The notes beneath the pieces were generated by a model. That model was given only the letters and a program-made list of their open reading frames with translations, made no database searches and was not told the origin of the DNA. Source: an uncultured Chelatococcus sp. (GTDB lineage Bacteria > Pseudomonadota > Alphaproteobacteria > Rhizobiales > Beijerinckiaceae). From it: DNA of 64,000 nucleotides. Below, one piece after another: positions 52,558-60,260 of this stretch (positions within the stretch are counted from its first letter, which is position 1; the number at the start of each line of letters is the position of its first letter). The translations under genes and the position numbers were made by a program. The stretch is taken from positions 1 to 64,000 of the forward strand of contig CALMIK010000046.1 of NCBI GenBank assembly GCA_937863995.1, read 5' to 3'.

Positions 52558-52701
52558 ATGCCGACGCTGTTTCGCCTGCTGATCATTCTTGGCATCCTCG
52601 CGGGCCTCGGCTACGCGGGCATGTGGGCCATCGTCACGTTCCTGCCGCCGCAGAGCCGTGAAATCACGGTCACCATCCCGGCCGACCGCCTCGAGCGCTG
52701 A
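52558..52701 (+). CDS. Small single-pass membrane protein (47 aa)
   Basis: ATG 52558 opens a 47-residue protein starting MPTLFRLLIILGILAGLGYA, a single membrane segment, followed by a short periplasmic or cytoplasmic tail (LPPQSREITVTIPADRLER). The tail is conserved in my memory of proteins located between aroK and xerD in Hyphomicrobiales. CCGGAACCGGAG precedes the ATG. It lies 23 nt before xerD. Function unknown. Confidence 0.7.
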   Translation: MPTLFRLLIILGILAGLGYAGMWAIVTFLPPQSREITVTIPADRLER

Positions 52702-52724
52702 CGCGCCGCATCCCGGTATCCGCC

Positions 52725-53702
52725 ATGCCCCCGCCCCCCGACACCGCAACGCTCTCCGCCGAAGACGCAGTGGCGCTCTACATCGATATGCTGGCGTCCG
52801 AACGCGGCGCGTCGCGCAACACGCTCGACGCCTATCGCCGCGACCTCGCCGACTACACAGGCTGCCTGCGCGCACTGCGCAAGACGCCCGCCAACGCGAG
52901 CGCCGATTCCATCCGCGCCTTCCTCGTCGATCTCGACGAACGCGGACTCAAGGCCACCTCGGCGGCGCGAAAACTCTCGGCCGTGCGCCAGTTCCACCGC
53001 TTCCTCTATATCGAGGGGCATTGCCGCACCGATCCTTCCGCCGCCATCGAGGGACCGCGCCGCGGACAGGCGCTGCCGAAGGTGCTGTCGATCGCCGAGG
53101 TCGACCGTCTGCTGGCGCAGGCGCACGCCGGAATCGGCGACGAGGGCCAGCCGCTGGCGCGCCGGCTCATCGGCGCCCGCATGGCCTGCCTGCTGGAGAT
53201 GCTCTATGCTACCGGCCTCCGGGTATCCGAGCTTATCTCGCTGCCCGTGTCGGCCGCCCGCACGCGCGAGCGGTTCCTGATCGTGCGCGGCAAGGGCGGC
53301 AAGGAACGGCTCGTGCCGCTCACCGAAGCCGCGCGCGACGCTGCCCGCAGCTTCCTCGCCCTGCGCGAAAGCGGCCCGCACGAGACGGCACGCGCGGCCT
53401 GGCTCTTTCCCGCCGATAGCGCCTCGGGCCACATCACCCGCCAGGCCTTCGCCCGCGACCTCAAGGAACTCGCCATCCGCGCCGGTCTGGCGCCGGAGCG
53501 CGTCAGCCCGCACGTGCTGCGCCACGCCTTCGCCAGCCACCTGCTGCACAACGGCGCCGATCTTCGGGTGGTGCAGGAACTGCTCGGCCACGCCGACATC
53601 GCCACCACGCAGATCTACACCCACGTGCTCGACGAGCGCATGAAGGAAATGGTGCGCGACCTGCATCCGCTTGCAGACGGCGCGCAACACCCCCTCGTTT
53701 AA
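52725..53702 (+). CDS. xerD: Tyrosine recombinase XerD
   Basis: XerD, with XerC, resolves chromosome dimers at dif. The 325-aa protein has the N-terminal SAM-like core-binding domain (FHRFLYIEGHCRTDPSAAIE) and the catalytic domain with all residues: Arg in ATGLRVSELISL, Lys in RGKGGKERLVPL, His-x-x-Arg in SPHVLRHAFASHLL, His in LLGHADIATTQIYTHV and Tyr in the same block. The context with aroK identifies it as housekeeping XerD rather than a phage integrase. Confidence 0.92.
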   Translation: MPPPPDTATLSAEDAVALYIDMLASERGASRNTLDAYRRDLADYTGCLRALRKTPANASADSIRAFLVDLDERGLKATSAARKLSAVRQFHRFLYIEGHCRTDPSAAIEGPRRGQALPKVLSIAEVDRLLAQAHAGIGDEGQPLARRLIGARMACLLEMLYATGLRVSELISLPVSAARTRERFLIVRGKGGKERLVPLTEAARDAARSFLALRESGPHETARAAWLFPADSASGHITRQAFARDLKELAIRAGLAPERVSPHVLRHAFASHLLHNGADLRVVQELLGHADIATTQIYTHVLDERMKEMVRDLHPLADGAQHPLV

Positions 53703-53819
53703 AGCAGTTTCGACGTTTCGTAAAAACGCAAAAAATGATGCGCAAAAAATGCTTTAGCTCTCTGATTTAATGTTTTTTCTTCACGAAAGACGGCATCTGT
53801 TTTGCCTGGAAATGCTTTA
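53703..53819. repeat. Rhizobiales-type palindromic intergenic repeat (second family)
   Basis: Begins TAAAGCA at the xerD stop and ends ATGCTTTA at about 53,819. An internal TGCTTTA (about 53,750-53,756) and TTTCGACGTTTCGTAAAAACG divide it into two hairpin-forming halves. A shorter related fragment occurs near 7,690-7,731. It has the same architecture as the 2,357-2,465 repeat but a different sequence. Confidence 0.55.
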
Positions 53820-53904
53820 GTCGATATTGCGCCCGGCCCCGGCGGCGTGCGATGGTGTCGGCCATCTGTGGGCAAAGTCGTTGCGGGGCGGGCCAGAGGG
53901 TAAC

Positions 53905-55233
53905 ATGGCGGGCGGTGGAGTTTGGGGCGACGTCGCCGGACTGGCGGCAGTCGTTTTTTTGGTGCTTGCCAATGGCTTCTTCGTCGCGGCGGAATTCTCG
54001 CTCGTCGCGGTGCGCCGCAGCCGGGTGACCGAACTGGCCCGGGACGGGCGGCGCAACGCCGCCGCGCTGCAGAAAGCGGTCGATCATCTCGACGGAAACC
54101 TCGCCGCCACCCAGCTCGGCATCACCATCTCATCCCTGGCGCTCGGGTGGATAGGCGAGCCAGCGCTCGCGCACCTGATCGAGCCGCTGCTGTCGGCCTT
54201 TCCCGCCAACATCGCCTCCATCGGCTCGCACACGCTGGCGGTGGTGATCGCGTTCGTCATCATCACGGCGCTGCACATCGTGCTGGGCGAACTCGCCCCG
54301 AAAAGCCTCGCCCTGCAGCGCAGCGAGGCAACGGCGCTGGCGGTGGTGCAGCCGCTCAACATATTTCAGCTTTTCTTCCGTCCGGCCATCGTCACGCTCA
54401 ACGGCATGGGCAACCTCGTGCTGCGGCTGGTGGGCCTGCGCGCCGGCGAAGGTGAAGGCGCGAACTATTCGCCCGAGGAACTGAAGCTGCTGATGGCCGC
54501 GAGCCAGCGCGCCGGCGTGCTGCAACAGGCGCAACTCGAGGTCGTGGAGCGCGTCATCAACCTCAGCAACCGCCGCATCGGCGATTTCATGACTCCGCGC
54601 CTCGACGTCGAGTGGGTCGACGCCGACGATCCGCCGGAAGCGATCCTGCGCACCATTCGCGAGTGCCGCCAAGCGCAGATGCTCGTGAGCCGTGGCGAAC
54701 TCGATGAAGTCATCGGCATCGTGCTGAAGGAAGATCTGCTCGACAGCGCCATCGACAAACACCCCCTCGACGTCGCACGTCTGGCGCGCGAACCGTTGGT
54801 GGTGCACGAGGCCACGCCCTTCCTGCGCGTGCTCGACCAGTTCAAGCAGCGGCCGGTGCGACTTGCCGTCATCGTCGACGAATATGGCGGCGTGGAAGGC
54901 ATCGTCACGCAGACAGACCTTCTCGAGGCGATCGCCGGTGAGCTGCCGGGCGTGGACGACGACGAACCCTCGGTGGTGGAACGCGCGGACGGCTCGCTGC
55001 TCATCGACGGCATGATGCCCGCGCACGATGCGTTCGACCGCCTCGGCCTGCGCGATCTGCCGGCGGGCGGCGACTTTCACACCATCGCGGGCTTCGTGCT
55101 GCACGAGCTCGGGCGCATTCCCAATGTCGGCGACGCCGTGGAATGGCGGAACTGGCGCTTCGAAGTCGTCGACATGGATGGCCGGCGCGTCGACAAGCTC
55201 CTCGTCGCCCGCACGGATACGCAGGCCATTTGA
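53905..55233 (+). CDS. CNNM/CBS-domain transporter-like protein (HlyC/CorC family)
   Basis: A 442-aa membrane protein. The N-terminal CNNM domain has about four hydrophobic segments (VAGLAAVVFLVLANGFFVAA, LAVVIAFVIITALHIVLGEL with the conserved ELAPKSLAL). A CBS pair follows (about residues 210-340; MTPRLDVEWVDADD, VIVDEYGGVEGIVTQTDLLE), then a C-terminal CorC_HlyC domain (GDFHTIAGFVLHELGRIP). The family is implicated in magnesium or cobalt efflux; older names as hemolysins are not supported functionally. ATG 53905. Confidence 0.9.
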   Translation: MAGGGVWGDVAGLAAVVFLVLANGFFVAAEFSLVAVRRSRVTELARDGRRNAAALQKAVDHLDGNLAATQLGITISSLALGWIGEPALAHLIEPLLSAFPANIASIGSHTLAVVIAFVIITALHIVLGELAPKSLALQRSEATALAVVQPLNIFQLFFRPAIVTLNGMGNLVLRLVGLRAGEGEGANYSPEELKLLMAASQRAGVLQQAQLEVVERVINLSNRRIGDFMTPRLDVEWVDADDPPEAILRTIRECRQAQMLVSRGELDEVIGIVLKEDLLDSAIDKHPLDVARLAREPLVVHEATPFLRVLDQFKQRPVRLAVIVDEYGGVEGIVTQTDLLEAIAGELPGVDDDEPSVVERADGSLLIDGMMPAHDAFDRLGLRDLPAGGDFHTIAGFVLHELGRIPNVGDAVEWRNWRFEVVDMDGRRVDKLLVARTDTQAI

Positions 55234-55241
55234 CCGGCGCA

Positions 55242-55907
55242 TCAGAGGCCGAAGACGCCGGGCAGGCCGCGAATGTCCTGGATCTCGGTATATTCGTAGA
55301 AGGGATTGGCCGGCTCGTGCCTGCGGTTCACCCACACCTTGGACTTGATGCCAAGATCATAGGCAGTCATCAGATCGTAGCGGAAAGAAGACGACACATG
55401 CGTGATGTCTTCCGGCCCGCAGCCGAGCTTGTCGAGCATGTATTCGAAACCGTTCATCTGCGGCTTGTAGGTGCCGGTTTCCTCGGCGGTCAGGACCAGA
55501 TGGAAAGGCGCGCCGAGCTTTTCGACATTCGACATGATCTGGCTTTTCGACGCATTTGAGAGGATGACCAGCGGGATCTCCTTGGCCACCTTCGCCAGAC
55601 CTTCCGGCACGTCGGCATGCGGGCCCCAAGTGGGCACCTCGTTGTAGATCCGCAGGGCGTCTTCATCGCGGAAAGGCACGTTGTTGAGCTTGCAGGTGCG
55701 TTCCAGCGCATTTGAAACAACGTCCGCATAAGGCTTCCACGCACCCAGAACCTCATCGAGACGGTAGGCGGCGAAATTCTTGATGAACGTCGCCATCGCC
55801 TCTTCCGACAGCGTATCGCCATAGATGCGGCGTGCGGCGCCAGCCATGTCGAAATTGGTCAGCGTGCCGTAGCAGTCGAAGGTGATGAACTTCGGACGGA
55901 AAGTCAT
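55242..55907 (-). CDS. Haloacid dehalogenase type II (HAD superfamily)
   Basis: A 221-aa HAD hydrolase of the L-2-haloacid dehalogenase group: nucleophile Asp in FITFDCYGTLTNFD, VILSNASKSQI (motif II), and a motif III lysine in GTYKPQMNGFEYML, then SSSFRYDLMTAYDLGIKSKVWVNR. The usual substrate-binding features of true haloacid dehalogenases cannot be confirmed by eye, so another small substrate is possible. The ribosome site AGGGGAA precedes ATG 55907. It is convergent with the CNNM gene and sits beside the catabolic cluster. Confidence 0.8.
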   Translation of the reverse strand: MTFRPKFITFDCYGTLTNFDMAGAARRIYGDTLSEEAMATFIKNFAAYRLDEVLGAWKPYADVVSNALERTCKLNNVPFRDEDALRIYNEVPTWGPHADVPEGLAKVAKEIPLVILSNASKSQIMSNVEKLGAPFHLVLTAEETGTYKPQMNGFEYMLDKLGCGPEDITHVSSSFRYDLMTAYDLGIKSKVWVNRRHEPANPFYEYTEIQDIRGLPGVFGL

Positions 55908-56353
55908 GCTGGGTTCCCCTTAAATGATGCCTGAAACGGCATGTTTTGATGTTTTGATCTTATGGCGCTTGATCTTGTGGTGCTCTCGCAGGGAGTATCG
56001 CCGCATTGCGCTGGCATGAGAGCACAATCATCCGTATCCCCCGGACGGCAGCTTTCCCCGATCCGCGTTGGGTCGGCCTTGTATCCGGAACCCGGACATG
56101 CTCCGTGCGCCGGCTTCCGACAATGTGTCGCACAAAGGAGAATGCGCGCCCAATTAGGTCTTTCAGCAAGGCGATAATGCGCAGTTATGGATTGCCCGGC
56201 GCAGGCGACGCCGCCTGCTTGCGACGCAGCTGCCTGCACGGCCCCAACGGCAGGAAATTGTGTGTCGGGCACGGACTTCGGCAACACCTGCGCCGCTCCG
56301 CCCGGAAGCTGGAGGCTGTCAGAGGTTCCCGTTGACCGATAGGAGAATGTGCG
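55908..56353. other. Intergenic region with tandem direct repeat
   Basis: 446 bp between the divergent HAD and M20 genes. TTGATCTTATGGCGC (55954-55968) is followed directly by TTGATCTTGTGGTGC (55969-55983), matching at 13 of 15 positions; it is placed as an operator would be for the HAD gene. Short frames at 56,177-56,335 have no recognised similarity. The sequence from 56,335 carries the ribosome site GGAGA for the M20 gene. Confidence 0.4.
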
Positions 56354-57514
56354 ATGTCCACCCGTTCCGGCGTTGAGGCAATCCTTGCCGATCTGGTCGC
56401 CGTACCCTCGCTCCCCGGCAGGCCGAACGCGGTCATAACCGATTGCCTGCGCAGCCATCTTTCCGCTCCCGGCGTGGAGATCGCCGTGATACCCGGCCCC
56501 GAGGGCGACCGCTTCAACATCTTCGCCACCATCGGGCCGCGCGACAAGTCCGGCTACATCCTGTCCGGCCACAGCGATGTCGTGTCCGTTGAGGGACAGG
56601 ATTGGACCACCGACCCCTTTCGCCTGACGCAGGACGGCGACCGGCTGGTCGGGCGCGGCACAACGGACATGAAGGGCTTCGTCGCCTGCGTATTGTCGAT
56701 GGTGCCGGAATTTCTGGCCACGCCGCTCACCCGCCCGATCCATATCGCGATATCCTACGATGAGGAGATCGGATGCCGTGGCGTCGGCCACATGATCGCC
56801 CGCCTGCCCGAGCTGTGCGCACCGCCCCTGGGCTGCATCGTGGGGGAACCGAGCGACATGCGCCCGGTGCTGTCCCACAAGGGCAAGCAAGCGCTCGAAA
56901 TCACGATCCGCGGGCAGGCCGGCCATTCCTCGACCCCTTCGGCCGGGGTGAACGCGCTTTATCCGGCGGCGGAACTGGTGCTGGCGATTCGCGATCGCGC
57001 CGCCCGGCTGGAATCGGAAGGCCCCTTCGACCAGCGTTTCTCGCCGGCGCATTCCACCTTGCAGGCCGGCGTGATGCAGGGCGGATCGGCGGTGAACATC
57101 ATTCCCGAACTGGCGCGAGTGCAGCTCGAGGCGCGCACGATTCCCGGCCAGTCGCCGGAGAGCATCACCGCCGATATTCTGGCCGAACTTCAGGCCATCT
57201 GCGCGCGCGGCGAGGCGGCAGGGCGGCCCATCGTCGCCGGCTGGAGCGAACTGTCGCGCTACCCCGCCCTGTCGCCGAACGAAGACGGCTCGCTGGCCGA
57301 TCTGCTGGCCCGATTGAGCGGGCACCCGCCCCTGCAATCCGTGAGCTACGGCACCGAGGCCGGGCTGTTCCAGGCGGCGGGCATCCCTTCGGTGATCTGC
57401 GGTCCGGGCTCGATCACGCGCGCGCATCGCACCGACGAGTTCATCCTCGCGTCCGAACTGGAAACCTGCCGCGACATGTTGCGCGGATTGTGCGCGACGC
57501 TCAGCCGCCAATGA
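56354..57514 (+). CDS. M20 family deacetylase (ArgE-like)
   Basis: A 386-aa zinc peptidase-like amidohydrolase of the acetylornithine deacetylase group. Zinc ligands and catalytic residues are seen in LSGHSDVVSV, GRGTTDMKGFVACVL, YDEEIGCRGVGHM, GEPSDMRPVLSHKG and the C-terminal AHRTDEFI. The dimerisation lid lies between about residues 180 and 290 (GQAGHSSTPSAGVNALYPAAE). ArgE cleaves N-acetylornithine, but in this catabolic context an N-acyl or N-carbamoyl amino acid is equally likely. Start ATG 56354 follows TAGGAGA. Confidence 0.85.
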   Translation: MSTRSGVEAILADLVAVPSLPGRPNAVITDCLRSHLSAPGVEIAVIPGPEGDRFNIFATIGPRDKSGYILSGHSDVVSVEGQDWTTDPFRLTQDGDRLVGRGTTDMKGFVACVLSMVPEFLATPLTRPIHIAISYDEEIGCRGVGHMIARLPELCAPPLGCIVGEPSDMRPVLSHKGKQALEITIRGQAGHSSTPSAGVNALYPAAELVLAIRDRAARLESEGPFDQRFSPAHSTLQAGVMQGGSAVNIIPELARVQLEARTIPGQSPESITADILAELQAICARGEAAGRPIVAGWSELSRYPALSPNEDGSLADLLARLSGHPPLQSVSYGTEAGLFQAAGIPSVICGPGSITRAHRTDEFILASELETCRDMLRGLCATLSRQ

Positions 57515-57609
57515 TTTGCGCCGGGTCCGCCAGCAGCGCGCCTCCCCACAGCACGCCGCGCCCGGAAGATCACCCTTGCCTGAACTTGCGAAAAGTTCTT
57601 TGATCTAGA

Positions 57610-57630
57610 GGCTGTTAGCGACAGCCCTTT
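57610..57630 (+). terminator. Short hairpin between the M20 and LysR genes
   Basis: GGCTGT (57610-57615), loop TAGCG, ACAGCC (57621-57626) and CTTTT form a small intrinsic-terminator-like hairpin. Because it lies 20 nt before the LysR ATG it could equally be part of the regulator's own leader. Confidence 0.35.
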
Positions 57631-57650
57631 TGGACATTTGGAAACCGCCG

Positions 57651-58541
57651 ATGCGCGCCCGACAACTTGAAGTTTTCTGCATGCTGATGCGTTGCGGCAC
57701 CGTTACCGCCGCCGCCGCCATGCTGAACATCTCGCAACCCGCGCTCAGCCAGATTCTGCTGCACACCGAAGATCAGCTCGGCTTCAAGCTGTTCAACCGG
57801 GTGCGTGGGCGGCTGGTGGCCACGCAGGAGGCCGAAGAGCTGTACCCGGAAGCCGAGCGCATCTTCTCGGAACTCGGCGCGCTGCGGCGCCGGTCGCAGG
57901 ACATGCGTCACGGCCGCACCGGGCTGGTACGCATAGCGGCTTCGGCACCGCCTTCCATGTCGTTCGTGCCGCGCGCGCTGACTACCTTCCGCAAGGCCTA
58001 TCCCGAAATCGTCGTGCGCTCGCTGGTCGCGCCCATGGTCAACATCGTGGACCTGCTGCGCAACGGCGACGTCTCGTTCGGCATCGTGATGAACAACATG
58101 CCGCATCATGATATCGAGGTGGAAACGGTGGGTCAGGTGTCGCTGGTCTGCCTGCTGCCGGAGGACCATGCGCTGGCGCAACGGGACAGCCTGGGGCTGG
58201 AAGACCTGGAGGGGGAGACGCTGATCTCCTACCGCGCCGAGGTACTGCCCGGGCAACTGCTATCTGCGGCAGCGGCGGCGGAAGGGCGCGATTTCTCTCC
58301 GGCAATCGAGATCGACGGCTCGATAACCGCGCTTCCCTTCGTTCTCGGCGGTCTGGGCGTCGCCATCGTCGACGGGCTGCTGCCGTGGCAGCAGTTCCCG
58401 GGCGTGACCTGTCGCCCCTTCCATCCGGAGATCAGCGTGCCGATCGCGTTCCTGACCCGGAAGGATCGCCCGCTGACCGGCAGCACCGCGCTGATGCGGG
58501 ACCATCTCTACGAAGCCTGCAACGCGATGTGCATCGGCTGA
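57651..58541 (+). CDS. LysR-family transcriptional regulator
   Basis: A 296-aa LysR regulator. The N-terminal winged HTH (residues ~1-60) contains GTVTAAAAMLNISQPALSQI and LLHTEDQLGFKLFNRVRG. The effector-binding domain follows (about 90-290; GLVRIAASAPPSMSFVPRAL, LVCLLPEDHAL, GGLGVAIVDGLLP). It is convergent with the FAD operon and downstream of the M20 gene; by position it is the natural regulator of this catabolic cluster. ATG 57651 starts MRARQLEVFC. Confidence 0.92.
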   Translation: MRARQLEVFCMLMRCGTVTAAAAMLNISQPALSQILLHTEDQLGFKLFNRVRGRLVATQEAEELYPEAERIFSELGALRRRSQDMRHGRTGLVRIAASAPPSMSFVPRALTTFRKAYPEIVVRSLVAPMVNIVDLLRNGDVSFGIVMNNMPHHDIEVETVGQVSLVCLLPEDHALAQRDSLGLEDLEGETLISYRAEVLPGQLLSAAAAAEGRDFSPAIEIDGSITALPFVLGGLGVAIVDGLLPWQQFPGVTCRPFHPEISVPIAFLTRKDRPLTGSTALMRDHLYEACNAMCIG

Positions 58542-58572
58542 GGCCGCCTCCCCGCCAACTGCCGGAGGCGCA

Positions 58573-59952
58573 TCAACGCGCGCTGTCCGGCTGTGTATCC
58601 TTGATCCACGCCCCGATTGGAACAGGCCGGACAGGCGCCTGATCGCGAAGACGGCCAACGGCCGCGACAGGCATTCCGGCATGGGCCGCGATCAGTTCGG
58701 CCCCGGCAAGCTGGCAGAACCTGCCCTGACACCGGCCCATGCCAACCCGGCCCAGTGATTTCACCCGGTTGGCCTCAGCCCCGCCATGGTCAACGGTTTC
58801 CCTCAACGCCCCCGCTGTGACACCCTCGCAGCGGCACACCACCGCGCTGTCGGGCAAGCGCCGCAACGCTTCGGCCGGCCAGGGAAACGCGCGGGCGACG
58901 CCTCTGGCGAAGCGTTCCAGCCGGGCAAGCCGGCGCAGGTCCGCAGCGGGATCCGGCGCGGGCAGTCCGAGATCGGCAAGGCAGGCGGAAGCCGCCAGCC
59001 GCCCGGCCACTTCGGCCCCGTCCGCGCCAAGAATACGCAGCCCGTCGCCGGCCAGGTAGACGCGCTCCGCCGCGCGGCCCATCCTGTCGCTGCGCGGCAG
59101 CCACTGCGCCCAGATCTCGTTGTAAGCGAAGCTGCAGCCGGCCAGCCCGGCAAGCTGCGTGTCCGCCCGCAGATGCCAGCCCACGCCCACCATGTCGCAG
59201 GCGCTGACCCGGCTGGCGCCGCCGGCGGTTTTCCAACGCACGGCGGAGGGGCCGAGATTGTCCGCTTCGATGCGCTCGATCGTGACACCGGCATGATAGA
59301 TGTGCCGCAGTCGCGCCCGCATCAGGGCCCCGCGCAGCGCGAAAACGGGACGCGACAGCATCAGCGGCAGACCGCGCAACTGCTGCCCGAGAGACGAAGT
59401 ATCGAGCACCGCCGCGAGGTCCGCCCCTGCCTTCAGCAGTTGCACCGCGACCAGCGTCAGCAGCGGCCCAGAACCCGCGAGCACGATCTGCCTGCCCAGC
59501 GCGACGCCCTGCGCCTTCAACGCGATCTGGGTCGCGCCCAGGCTGTAGACACCGGGGACCTGCCAGCCCGGAACCGGCGCCAACCTGTCGGTCGCTCCCG
59601 TGGCAAGGATCAAGCGGTCGAATGCGATGGTCCGGCGCCCGTCCGGGCCAATCGTCACGAGCTCCTGCCCCACCACTGCCACGACCGAGCTGAGCGGATG
59701 GTGTTCCACCTTTCCCGCTGCGACCATGCCGTCGAACAGGCCATGCAGGGCGCGCGCCTTGCCGGCCTCGGTGCCGTAGAGCATCTCCGGCGGACGGGTG
59801 AAGCCGGCGGGCGGGCGGCGATAGATTTGCCCTCCCGCACGCGCCGCCTCGTCGATCACCAGCGGCCGAATGCCCTGGGCGACCAGGGTCTCGGCCGCGC
59901 GGATGCCGGCGGGGCCCGCGCCGACGATGACGACACGCGGTGCGGTGTTCAT
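58573..59952 (-). CDS. FAD-dependent oxidoreductase, HcnB/OoxA-like
   Basis: A 459-aa flavoprotein of the opine oxidase A / hydrogen cyanide synthase B group. N-terminal FAD site VVIVGAGPAGIRAAETLV, GGQIYRR, LILATGATDRLAPVPG, a second Rossmann motif IVLAGSGPLLTLVAVQLL, and RVYLAGDGLRILGADGAEVAGRL in blocks. The C-terminal region has a Cys-rich [2Fe-2S] site: VVCRCEGVTAG and GMGRCQGRFC. In the known complexes it partners with a small 2Fe-2S subunit (present next door) and a DadA-like catalytic subunit (not in the window). ATG 59952 overlaps the small-subunit stop by 4 nt (ATGA). Confidence 0.88.
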   Translation of the reverse strand: MNTAPRVVIVGAGPAGIRAAETLVAQGIRPLVIDEAARAGGQIYRRPPAGFTRPPEMLYGTEAGKARALHGLFDGMVAAGKVEHHPLSSVVAVVGQELVTIGPDGRRTIAFDRLILATGATDRLAPVPGWQVPGVYSLGATQIALKAQGVALGRQIVLAGSGPLLTLVAVQLLKAGADLAAVLDTSSLGQQLRGLPLMLSRPVFALRGALMRARLRHIYHAGVTIERIEADNLGPSAVRWKTAGGASRVSACDMVGVGWHLRADTQLAGLAGCSFAYNEIWAQWLPRSDRMGRAAERVYLAGDGLRILGADGAEVAGRLAASACLADLGLPAPDPAADLRRLARLERFARGVARAFPWPAEALRRLPDSAVVCRCEGVTAGALRETVDHGGAEANRVKSLGRVGMGRCQGRFCQLAGAELIAAHAGMPVAAVGRLRDQAPVRPVPIGAWIKDTQPDSAR

Positions 59953-60260
59953 GGCCAATCCTCCGGCGCGCGGCTCAAAATGCGCATCCCCTCGATGATC
60001 GGGCTGGAGCAGGCGCGCAGGCGCGGGCCATCCGCCTGCCAGACCCAGCAATCCTGACACGCGCCCATCAGGCAGAACCCGGCCCGGGCCTCCGGGCCGA
60101 ACTCCGACCATCGCAGCAGCGGGCCGTTGGCGAGAACCGCCGTCAGAACGGTGTCGCCCTCCAGCGCTTGGCACGGTTTTCCATCCAGCTGGAAATGCAC
60201 CGGCGCCCGGTCCGTTTCGGCGAGCCGCAGGATCCGTGTCTGTCGCTGCATCGAACTCAT
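59949..60260 (-). CDS. Small [2Fe-2S] subunit, HcnA-like
   Basis: A 103-aa ferredoxin-like protein. Cysteines lie in GFCLMGACQDCWVW and RLRACSSP, the spacing of the HcnA/OoxA-N-terminal type [2Fe-2S] fold. VHFQLDGKPCQALEGDTVLTAV is the typical N-terminal segment. It overlaps the hydantoinase B gene upstream and the flavoprotein downstream by 4 nt each, so all are coupled in one operon and the two oxidoreductase subunits form one enzyme. Confidence 0.9.
   Translation of the reverse strand: MSSMQRQTRILRLAETDRAPVHFQLDGKPCQALEGDTVLTAVLANGPLLRWSEFGPEARAGFCLMGACQDCWVWQADGPRLRACSSPIIEGMRILSRAPEDWP

Noticed and set aside
52725..53702. Integrase of a mobile element
   Set aside because: The tyrosine recombinase lies in the conserved aroK-aroB neighbourhood and has XerD length and motifs; no tRNA or att site adjoins it.
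56177..56335. Small gene upstream of the M20 deacetylase
   Set aside because: A 52-codon frame without a ribosome site, hydrophobic segment or recognised similarity.
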